From assembly GCA_018883285.1 (NCBI GenBank), contig VEQJ01000029.1, positions 1 to 9,582 of the forward strand: a DNA stretch of 9,582 nucleotides, written 5' to 3'. The stretch comes from Alphaproteobacteria bacterium (lineage in GTDB: Bacteria; Pseudomonadota; Alphaproteobacteria; CAISOG01). How positions within the stretch are numbered: position 1 is the first letter of the stretch; the number at the start of each line of letters is the position of its first letter. Shown here one piece after another: positions 1 through 5,741 of the stretch. A program made the translations under genes and the position numbers. The notes beneath the pieces were generated by a model that was not told the origin of the DNA, made no database searches, and saw only the letters and a list, made by a program, of their open reading frames with translations.

Positions 1-111
1 CTATTCGGCAAACTCAAACAGTTCAGACGCATCGCCACACGCTACGACAAAACAGATTCAGCCTTCTTGGGATTTATCTACCTCGCCTCCATCTTGCTAT
101 GGCTAAAATGA
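1..111 (+). CDS. IS5-family transposase, C-terminal fragment (cut by window start)
   Basis: Reading frame 1 is open from the first base and encodes 36 residues before a TGA stop at 109-111. The end of the protein contains LKQFRRIATRYDK followed by FLGFIYLASILLWLK. The FRRIATRYDK plus hydrophobic 'LASI(L/M)LWL' ending is the signature C-terminus of IS5-family (IS427-like group) DDE transposases, just after the catalytic glutamate, which lies outside the window. The rest of the gene is missing only because the window starts here, so intactness cannot be judged. The frame is too short to be called by a length cut-off. Confidence 0.88.
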   Translation, partial: LFGKLKQFRRIATRYDKTDSAFLGFIYLASILLWLK

Positions 112-125
112 ATGTCGACAGCTCC
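1..125 (+). mobile_element. 3' end of an IS5-family insertion sequence
   Basis: The transposase stop at 109-111 is followed almost at once by AATGTCGACAGCTC (about 111-124), and then by CTAA. Read on the other strand this is GAGCTGTCGACATT. That fits the short 'GAG..TGTC' terminal inverted repeats of IS427-group elements, which end a few bases after the transposase stop and usually target a CTAR/TA site. The exact boundary is inferred, because the opposite end of the element is outside the window. The host DNA resumes near 125, about 155 bp downstream of the acs stop codon. Confidence 0.7.
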
Positions 126-232
126 TAATAATGGCCAGGCACAAGAAGAATTTGTTGATAGCCAATTGTCACAATCCGCATTGCTTCAACCCTATCATGC
201 CCCAACCATCATCCGTTTTGCCAGCAATCAGG

Positions 233-268
233 GTTAGGGTTGGCGCAGCGGTCACCGTCAATCCTAAC
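233..268 (-). terminator. candidate hairpin downstream of acs
   Basis: GTTAGGGTTG (233-242) and CAATCCTAAC (259-268) form a 10-position inverted repeat with one non-complementary position and a 16-nt GC-rich loop. It lies 12-50 nt after the acs stop codon on the acs strand, where a terminator would be expected. No run of U follows on that strand, so it is not a textbook intrinsic terminator. It could instead be an mRNA 3'-end stabilising stem or chance. The rest of 126-280 shows nothing recognisable. Confidence 0.3.
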
Positions 269-280
269 GCTTTCCTGCCG

Positions 281-2275
281 CTAATGATTCTCGGCCAGCT
301 GATCCAGGATGGCGGGGTTTTCCAGGGTTGAGATATCCTGCGTCACTGCCTCACCCCGCGCAATGGCACGCAGCAGGCGGCGCATGATTTTGCCAGAGCG
401 GGTTTTGGGCAGGTTGTCGCCAAAACGAATATCTTTAGGCTTGGCAATCGGGCCAATCTCCCTCGCGACATGATCGCGCAGAATTTTGGCGATTCTTTTG
501 GCCTCATCCCCCGCTGGCCGTGCGTGTTTTAACACCACAAAGGCGCAAATCGCCTCACCCGTTGTGTCATCGGGGCGGGCAACCACGGCGGCCTCCGCCA
601 CCAGCTCGGAACAGCTGACCAGCGCCGATTCAATCTCCATCGTGCCCATGCGGTGCCCCGACACGTTCAGCACGTCATCGGTACGCCCCGTGATGGTGAA
701 ATAGCCGGTCTGCGGGTCGCGCACCGCACCATCGCCCGCCAAATACAGCCGCCCCCCCAGGCTGTCGGGGTAATAGCTTTTCTTAAACCGCTCCGGATCG
801 CCCCAAATGGTGCGGATCATCGCTGGCCAGGGCTTTTTGACCACCAGCAAGCCATCCTGCCCCCACGGCACCTCATGCCCCTGTTCATCCACCACGGCGG
901 CCTCAATCCCGGGCAGCGGCAGGGTGCAGGAGCCTGGCACCATCGGCGTAGCGCCAGGCAGCGGGGTAATCAGATGGCCACCCGTTTCGGTCTGCCAAAA
1001 GGTATCGACAATCGGGCAACGCCCCCCGCCGATATGGTCATAGTACCACTGCCAGGCGGCGGGGTTAATCGGTTCCCCCACCGAACCCAACAGGCGCAGG
1101 CTGGACAAATCATAATGGCTGGGATCGACCGCGGGATCAGTTTCCGCCGCCTTAATCAGCGAACGGATAGCGGTTGGCGCGGTGTAGAAAACGCTGACCC
1201 GATGGCGGGCAATATTCTGCCAAAATCGGCCAGCGTCGGGATAGGTTGGCACCCCCTCAAACACCAATTGAGTCGCCCCCAGCGCCAGGGGGCCATAAGC
1301 GATATAGGTGTGCCCCGTGATCCAACCGATGTCGGCGGTGCACCAGAACACGTCGTCATCCTTTAGGTCGAACACCCACTGGCTGGTCAACACGGCATGC
1401 AGCAAATAGCCGCCCGTGCTGTGCTGCACCCCCTTTGGCTTGCCGGTAGAGCCAGAGGTGTAGAGCAGAAACAGGGGATGTTCCGCCCCCACCCACTCAG
1501 GCTCACATACCGTCGGCTGGCTATCGGCCAGCTCCGCCAGCCAGCGGTCACGGCCATCGGTCATCGGCACGGGCGCGCCCGAACGGCGCACCACCAACAC
1601 TTGCGTCACCGCCTCGCACCCGCCCAGTGCCAAGGCCTCATCAACAATGTCCTTCAGCGGCAACTGCTTACCGCCGCGCAGCTGGTGATCGGCGGTGATG
1701 ACCAGCTTGGCGCCAGTATCGTGAATACGATCGCGCAGCGATTGCGCCGAAAAGCCGCCAAACACCACCGAATGAACCGCGCCAATGCGCGCGCAGGCCT
1801 GCATCGCGGCAATGCCATCAATCGACATGGCGATATAGATAACCACGCGATCGCCCTTACTAATACCCAGCGATTTCATGGCGTTGGCGATCTGACAGGT
1901 CTTGGCCAGCAGTTGGGCATAGGTGATGCGGGTCACCACGCCGTCATCCGCCTCAAAAATCAGGGCGGTTTTGTCGCCCAGCCCGCGTTCAACCTGGCGA
2001 TCCAAACAGTTAAAGCTAGCGTTCAGGGTACCATCGGCAAACCATTGATAAAATGGCGCATGGCTGGCATCCAGCACTTGGGAAAAGGGTTTGTGCCAGC
2101 TTAACAGGCGGCGCGCCTGCCCCGCCCAAAATCCCTCATAATCCTCTGCCGCCTGTTGACACAACGCCTGATAGGCGGCCATGCCAGACACCGCAGCCCG
2201 CCCCACAAAGTCCGCGGGCGGTTGATAGGTGGGCAGATGGTGGGCATGCGCGTGGTGGGCGGGGGAAACACTCAT
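281..2275 (-). CDS. acs: acetate-CoA ligase (AMP-forming acetyl-CoA synthetase)
   Basis: This cytosolic enzyme converts acetate, ATP and CoA to acetyl-CoA through an acetyl-AMP intermediate, allowing acetate assimilation. The 664-aa protein is close to the usual length of about 650. In order it shows an N-terminal ACAS-type region (about 30-90), the AMP-binding core with phosphate loop [11 protein letters not shown] at 272-282, [11 protein letters not shown] with Trp427 (family position of the Trp that closes the acetate pocket), LAGDGAVRD and [18 protein letters not shown] in the hinge and C-terminal domain, and [11 protein letters not shown] with Lys629. Lys629 is the conserved catalytic lysine that is reversibly acetylated by Pat-type enzymes in relatives. 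TFWQ replaces the common TWWQ, with the pocket Trp kept. The start is supported by AAGAGG at 2281-2286, five bases upstream of ATG. The first 15 residues are unusually His-rich (AHHAHAHH). The gene is monocistronic here and divergent from the transporter gene. Other acyl-CoA synthetases are possible, but the motifs and length favour Acs. Confidence 0.95.
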   Translation of the reverse strand: MSVSPAHHAHAHHLPTYQPPADFVGRAAVSGMAAYQALCQQAAEDYEGFWAGQARRLLSWHKPFSQVLDASHAPFYQWFADGTLNASFNCLDRQVERGLGDKTALIFEADDGVVTRITYAQLLAKTCQIANAMKSLGISKGDRVVIYIAMSIDGIAAMQACARIGAVHSVVFGGFSAQSLRDRIHDTGAKLVITADHQLRGGKQLPLKDIVDEALALGGCEAVTQVLVVRRSGAPVPMTDGRDRWLAELADSQPTVCEPEWVGAEHPLFLLYTSGSTGKPKGVQHSTGGYLLHAVLTSQWVFDLKDDDVFWCTADIGWITGHTYIAYGPLALGATQLVFEGVPTYPDAGRFWQNIARHRVSVFYTAPTAIRSLIKAAETDPAVDPSHYDLSSLRLLGSVGEPINPAAWQWYYDHIGGGRCPIVDTFWQTETGGHLITPLPGATPMVPGSCTLPLPGIEAAVVDEQGHEVPWGQDGLLVVKKPWPAMIRTIWGDPERFKKSYYPDSLGGRLYLAGDGAVRDPQTGYFTITGRTDDVLNVSGHRMGTMEIESALVSCSELVAEAAVVARPDDTTGEAICAFVVLKHARPAGDEAKRIAKILRDHVAREIGPIAKPKDIRFGDNLPKTRSGKIMRRLLRAIARGEAVTQDISTLENPAILDQLAENH

Positions 2276-2280
2276 GGCGG

Positions 2281-2286
2281 CCTCTT
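2281..2286 (-). promoter_or_regulatory. ribosome binding site of acs
   Basis: On the minus strand AAGAGG lies five bases before the ATG at 2275. It is the only good purine-rich match near the possible starts and supports the longest methionine start, including the His-rich N-terminus. Confidence 0.6.
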
Positions 2287-2387
2287 AAGAACATGGTGGA
2301 ATGGGGGCAAACAACAGCAACCAAAGCAAAGCGGCAAAAACCTTGCGATACCCCATAAGGCTACAAAGCCATGCCGCACCAGCGCAA

Positions 2388-2410
2388 CAAAAAACTTGCC
2401 TGGTTTTTTG
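2388..2410. repeat. 8-bp inverted repeat with A6/T6 tracts in the acs/transporter intergenic region
   Basis: CAAAAAAC (2388-2395) and GTTTTTTG (2403-2410) are perfect inverted repeats separated by 7 nt. They lie between the divergent acs and transporter genes, 113 nt from the acs start and 54 nt from the transporter start. The position suits an operator or a structured leader. I could not place a convincing -35/-10 pair around it in either direction, so its role is open. The rest of 2276-2463 holds no gene. Confidence 0.4.
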
Positions 2411-2463
2411 CACCGCCGCACGCTATGGTCAAACGATAACCAAATTGAAAAAAGCACCGCCCG

Positions 2464-3378
2464 ATGCTCCCGATACCCAAACCCCCCCTCTCCCCCCAAC
2501 AGCGCGGCGTGATGCTGGCCTTAATTGCTGTTGGTTGTGGTGGTCTAACCGCGGCCTTAGTGAAATGGTACGGCGGGCACTACAGCAGTATGCAAATGCT
2601 TTTTTATCGGAATATTGTTGGATTTTTCTTGTTGATACCTATTTTGGCGGTACGAGGTGGTAAAACCTTGCTAAAAACCAAACAGCCCATGGGTCATGTC
2701 TGGCGCGGCGTTCTGGGTACCAGCAGTTTGGGTCTCTCGTTCTTCTGTTATCATCGACTTCCTCTGGGAACAGCGGTTTCCGTGATGCTGACCTATCCAA
2801 TATTTGTTGCCTTGTGCAGCAAATGGTATTTGAGGGAATCGATGCCGCGTCAATTCTGGCTTTATCTCTTGCTGGGTTTTGCGGGCGTGGTGTTGATCAG
2901 CCAACCGACCATGGGCGGTGAATGGTGGATCATTATGCTGGGGCTTCTAAACGCCCTGTTATGGGCGATGGCGCGCATGACCACCCGCAGCCTGACCCGC
3001 ACCGACAAATCTGTGACAATCAGTTTTTACTATCTTCTGATTGGCAGTATTGGGCCAGCCATATTGCTGTTAATCATCCCTGGACAGTGGCAACCATTGC
3101 AGCAGACTGATTGGCTTGGGCTATTGACATTAGGCGGCATGGGTGCAATAGCCCAACTGCTTTTAACCCGCGCGTTGGCCTTGGCACCAGCCTGGCGGGT
3201 GGCGCCGTTGGAATACAGCCTGCTGCTGTGGGCGATTGGTTTTGACTGGATGTGGTGGAATAAGCTGCCCGCCTTTGCCTCATTGGTTGGGGCGGCGATG
3301 ATTGCCGTGGTCGGCGTATCCCTGCTGGGGCGGCGGGCAAGGCAAACCCCTATTCCTGTTCAGAGTGAACTGGTTTAG
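2464..3378 (+). CDS. EamA-family (DMT superfamily) transporter
   Basis: This is an inner-membrane drug/metabolite-type permease. Family members often export amino acids, nucleosides or other metabolites; the substrate cannot be read from sequence. The 304 aa match the usual size for a ten-helix protein. Hydrophobic segments run in two repeated halves (roughly 14-140 and 150-290). The first half has the typical YRNIVGFFLLIPIL and LPLGTAVSVMLTYPIFVALCSKWYLRE, the EamA pattern of a helix-breaking Pro in TM4 followed by a charged loop. The second half ends in APAWRVAPLEYSLLLWAIGFDWMWW and a C-terminal RRAR stretch that would be cytoplasmic. The ATG at 2464 lacks a strong Shine-Dalgarno sequence (GAAAAAAG about 10 nt upstream). 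An in-frame ATG at 2512 (Met17) starts just before TM1 and is an alternative. The dapC gene follows after 9 nt. The first half of the gene is visibly AT-richer than neighbouring genes, and its start contains C7 and C6 tracts. Confidence 0.9.
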   Translation: MLPIPKPPLSPQQRGVMLALIAVGCGGLTAALVKWYGGHYSSMQMLFYRNIVGFFLLIPILAVRGGKTLLKTKQPMGHVWRGVLGTSSLGLSFFCYHRLPLGTAVSVMLTYPIFVALCSKWYLRESMPRQFWLYLLLGFAGVVLISQPTMGGEWWIIMLGLLNALLWAMARMTTRSLTRTDKSVTISFYYLLIGSIGPAILLLIIPGQWQPLQQTDWLGLLTLGGMGAIAQLLLTRALALAPAWRVAPLEYSLLLWAIGFDWMWWNKLPAFASLVGAAMIAVVGVSLLGRRARQTPIPVQSELV

Positions 3379-3382
3379 GGTG
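3377..3382 (+). promoter_or_regulatory. ribosome binding site of dapC overlapping the transporter stop codon
   Basis: AGGGTG at 3377-3382 shares its first two bases with the TAG stop (3376-3378) of the upstream transporter and sits five bases before the ATG at 3388. The overlap suggests translational coupling of the two genes and fixes the dapC start. Confidence 0.6.
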
Positions 3383-3387
3383 TTGGC

Positions 3388-4629
3388 ATGATTGCTGGCC
3401 GCGCCCTGCTTAAGGATTATCCGTTTTACCGCCTCAACCGATTGTTGGCGGGGTTGCAGGCTGGCACGCCATCGCCCGCGATGCAGGCGGCCGGCATCCA
3501 TGAGCCGTTGATGATGTCGCTGGGTGAGCCGCAGAATGGCCCCCCCGCCTTTATTCGCGGCATTATTGACCAATCGTTCGACCTGTGGGGGCGCTATCCG
3601 CCCAGTAATGGCAGCGTTGCGTTGCGCCAGGCCATCGTTGACAACCTCAACCGCCGCTATCACCTGCCGACGGGATGGTTGGGGGAGCGGCAAAACATCC
3701 TGCCGATGCCTGGCATTCGGGAGGGGTTGTTCCTAATCGCCCTGGCGGCGGTGGAGGGGGTGGAGGCTGGCGAGGCGCCCTATGTGCTGATCCCCAACCC
3801 CTTTTACCAACCCTATGGCGCGGGGGCGGTTTACGCGGGCGGGCGCGGGGTGTTCCTGTCGGCCAGCCCCGCCAACGGCTTTTTGCCCGACTACGCGGGG
3901 CTGGATCCCGCTATTCTGCGCCGCACCCAATTGGCCTATGTCTGCAACCCTGGCAACCCGCATGGGGCGGTGGCGCCGCGTGCCTATCTGCACCAGCTGT
4001 TGGAGCTGGCCATCCGCTATAACTTTCTGCTGGTGGTGGATGAATGCTATGCGGAGATTTATCCCGATCAGCCGCCCATCAGCATGCTGCAAATCTGTGC
4101 CGAACGCGGCGATGACAGCCTGAATCAGGTGGCGGTGTTTCAAACCCTGTCGAAACGATCCAGCGTGCCCGGCCTTCGCTCTGGCTTTATGGCGGCGGGG
4201 GAGCTGATGACGCAGGAGATGGTGCGGCTGATCAGCCACGGCGGCAACTATGTGCAGGGGCCGGTGTCGGAGGCCTCCATCCTGTTGTGGCAGGATGAGG
4301 GGCATGTGGAGGCCAATCGGGCGCTGTATCGCGAAAATCTGGCGATCGCGGCCGAAGTCTTTGCGGGCTATGGCGGATTCCACCCCGTGCAGGCGGGCTT
4401 TTTCCTGTGGCTGGCGGTTGGCGATGACGAAGATTTTGCCCGCAGGCTGTGGCAGGAGGCGGGCATCAAAGTGCTGCCCGGGCGCTATTTGGGGCGCAGC
4501 GATAGCGATCCCCTGACGGGTCAGGATTTGCCCAACCCTGGCGAAGGCTTTGTCCGTATCGCCCTGGTTCATCCGCCGTCGATCACCCGCCCCGCCCTGC
4601 ACCGCATTGCGGAGTTGTTGGGGTGCTGA
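3388..4629 (+). CDS. dapC: N-succinyldiaminopimelate aminotransferase (DapC-like, class I PLP aminotransferase)
   Basis: Predicted to catalyse the PLP-dependent, glutamate-linked transamination of N-succinyl-2-amino-6-ketopimelate to N-succinyl-LL-diaminopimelate, in the succinylase route to lysine and peptidoglycan diaminopimelate. The 413-aa protein has the full fold-type I set: GEPQ near the N-terminus, RYPPSNGSVALRQAI, MPGIREGLF, CNPGNPHG with Asn190 (PLP O3'), VVDECYAEIY with Asp218 (pyridine N) and Tyr221, TLSKRSSVPGLRSGF with Lys256 (Schiff base) and Arg264 (phosphate), and FVRIAL with Arg390 (substrate carboxylate). The N-terminal DYPFYRLNRLLAG and the SKRSxxPGLRSG form are characteristic of the DapC group rather than aspartate or ArgD aminotransferases. 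It follows the EamA transporter by 9 nt, with coupled ribosome binding. No other dap gene is in the window. Assignment to the aminotransferase family is firm; substrate is inferred from motif resemblance. Confidence 0.85.
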   Translation: MIAGRALLKDYPFYRLNRLLAGLQAGTPSPAMQAAGIHEPLMMSLGEPQNGPPAFIRGIIDQSFDLWGRYPPSNGSVALRQAIVDNLNRRYHLPTGWLGERQNILPMPGIREGLFLIALAAVEGVEAGEAPYVLIPNPFYQPYGAGAVYAGGRGVFLSASPANGFLPDYAGLDPAILRRTQLAYVCNPGNPHGAVAPRAYLHQLLELAIRYNFLLVVDECYAEIYPDQPPISMLQICAERGDDSLNQVAVFQTLSKRSSVPGLRSGFMAAGELMTQEMVRLISHGGNYVQGPVSEASILLWQDEGHVEANRALYRENLAIAAEVFAGYGGFHPVQAGFFLWLAVGDDEDFARRLWQEAGIKVLPGRYLGRSDSDPLTGQDLPNPGEGFVRIALVHPPSITRPALHRIAELLGC

Positions 4630-4651
4630 TCCGCGCTACAGCGTGACCCTA

Positions 4652-4663
4652 GGGGTTAACCCC
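4652..4663. repeat. perfect 12-bp palindrome between convergent dapC and tatD
   Basis: GGGGTTAACCCC at 4652-4663 is self-complementary and contains the TAA stop of tatD on the minus strand (4656-4658). The 26-bp gap between the convergent genes also holds a weak CGCT/AGCG pair (4634-4643). No U-tract follows in either direction, so it is not a standard intrinsic terminator. The position suggests a shared 3'-end signal, but chance in GC-rich DNA is possible. Confidence 0.35.
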
Positions 4664-5477
4664 CCGCGCTGGTGCGGGTGAACAGGCGGTGGAAATTGGC
4701 GGTGGTGGTGGTGGCGACTTCGGCCAGGCTGCATCCCTTAAGCTGCGCAACCATTTCGGCGGTATGGCGCACAAAGCCAGGCTCATTGGCTTTGCCGCGA
4801 TGGGGCACGGGCGCCAAAAAGGGCGCATCGGTTTCCACCAACAATTTGTCCAGCGGCACAATATCCCGCACCACTTGGCGCAGGGGTTCGGCATTCTTAA
4901 AGGTCACCACCCCCGCAATGGAAATCATAAAGTCCATCGGCAACACCTGCTCCGCCAGCCACGCGCTGCCCGTAAAGCAATGGATAACGCCGCGCAGGTT
5001 GGGATAGCGTTGTTTGGCGGCCTGCAGCTGGCTCACCGTATCCTGCTCCGCGGCGCGGGTGTGAACAATGACGGGCAGGTTGGTGGCCGCCGCCGCCGCC
5101 AGATGATCGGCAAAGCTTTGCGCCTGCAACGCCGCCGATTCGGCGCCGCGATAATAATCCAGCCCCGTTTCGCCAAAGCCGACCATGCGGGGATCCTGCG
5201 CCAGCGCGATCAGGCGATCAACCCCGACCAGCCCAACCGCCGCCACCTCATCCGGGTGCACCCCCGCGGTGTAGTAAATCTGGGGATAGCGTGCCGCCAG
5301 CCGCCGATTGCTTTCCCACTCCGCTGGGTTGGTGCCAATGGTCAGCATGGTTTGCACCCCCGCCGCCTCTGCCCGCGCCAAAATACCCGCCAGATCCGCC
5401 GACAGCTCAGGGAAATCCAGGTGGCAATGGCTGTCAACCAGGTGAATGGCGGGGGCGGCATTTGTATCGGGGGGCAT
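4656..5477 (-). CDS. tatD: TatD-family metal-dependent hydrolase / DNase
   Basis: TatD proteins are cytosolic TIM-barrel metallo-hydrolases with Mg-dependent 3'-5' exonuclease activity, linked to DNA repair and quality control. Despite the name they are not needed for Tat transport. The 273-aa product is near the family length (about 260) and carries every metal-ligand motif in order: DSHCHLD with His17 and His19, GFGETGLDYY with Glu103, PVIVHTRAAEQD with His139, GVIHCFTG with His166, SIAGVVTFKNA, and ETDAPFLAPVPHRGKANEPGFV with Asp217. The N-terminal ten residues precede the barrel and are not conserved. The Shine-Dalgarno match is weak (GAAAG about 8 nt before ATG). In many proteobacteria this gene follows metG or holB/tmk, but here it stands alone between dapC and the ATPase. 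Paralogues (YcfH, YjjV) share these motifs, so the exact orthologue is uncertain. Confidence 0.92.
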   Translation of the reverse strand: MPPDTNAAPAIHLVDSHCHLDFPELSADLAGILARAEAAGVQTMLTIGTNPAEWESNRRLAARYPQIYYTAGVHPDEVAAVGLVGVDRLIALAQDPRMVGFGETGLDYYRGAESAALQAQSFADHLAAAAATNLPVIVHTRAAEQDTVSQLQAAKQRYPNLRGVIHCFTGSAWLAEQVLPMDFMISIAGVVTFKNAEPLRQVVRDIVPLDKLLVETDAPFLAPVPHRGKANEPGFVRHTAEMVAQLKGCSLAEVATTTTANFHRLFTRTSAGG

Positions 5478-5679
5478 CGTGGTCTTTCGCGCAATTGATT
5501 CTAAGCCAGCTATGGTCGTTGCCCTTTAGAAAGATACAACCTGCAAAAATGTCATGGGGTTGTGAAACAGATTGGCCTGGATCCAGAAGCACATGATCAC
5601 CGTATCGCAGAAGGTCAAAGCATTTGCAGCGCTGTATGTTTTTAAAGGGGAATGACTATAGGCATGGCCACAAGATAAA

Positions 5680-5688
5680 TGGTATATT
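5680..5688 (+). promoter_or_regulatory. candidate extended -10 promoter for the P-type ATPase
   Basis: TGGTATATT at 5680-5688 matches an extended -10 element (TGn followed by TATATT, five of six to TATAAT). No good -35 lies 16-18 nt upstream, as is common for extended -10 promoters. Transcription would start near 5695 and give a leader of about 47 nt before the ATG at 5742. The surrounding 5478-5741 region is AT-richer than the flanking genes and contains no gene that I accept. Confidence 0.4.
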
Positions 5689-5741
5689 GCCCCTAAGCAA
5701 TCCCACTTTTTCACATTTTCCCATCGATTGAGCCAACCACC

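Noticed and set aside
131..331. 66-codon plus-strand frame between the IS5 end and acs
   Set aside because: It runs into the acs 3' end in antisense, has no ribosome binding site and shows no motif.
653..2104. Long plus-strand frames (653-1366, 1397-2104) opposite acs
   Set aside because: They are shadow frames of a clear acs gene; the products are His/Gln/Arg-rich and match no family I know.
2287..2400. Possible sigma-54 or sigma-70 promoter for acs
   Set aside because: I looked for GG-N10-GC and for TTGACA/TATAAT-like pairs on the minus strand. Near-matches had wrong spacing (GG-N13-GC) or poor -10 boxes, so none is called.
3733..4602. 289-codon open frame on the minus strand opposite dapC
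   Set aside because: The product is low-complexity, rich in His, Gln, Arg and Ala, with no domain. It mirrors the codon bias of the well-supported aminotransferase on the other strand.
4689..5498. 269-codon plus-strand frame opposite tatD
   Set aside because: The translation starts MEIGGGGGG and is Gly/Arg/His-rich without motifs; tatD on the minus strand has all its metal ligands, so this is a GC-driven shadow.
5526..5714. 62-codon minus-strand frame upstream of the ATPase
   Set aside because: It has no recognisable features and no good ribosome binding site, and it overlaps the likely ATPase promoter.
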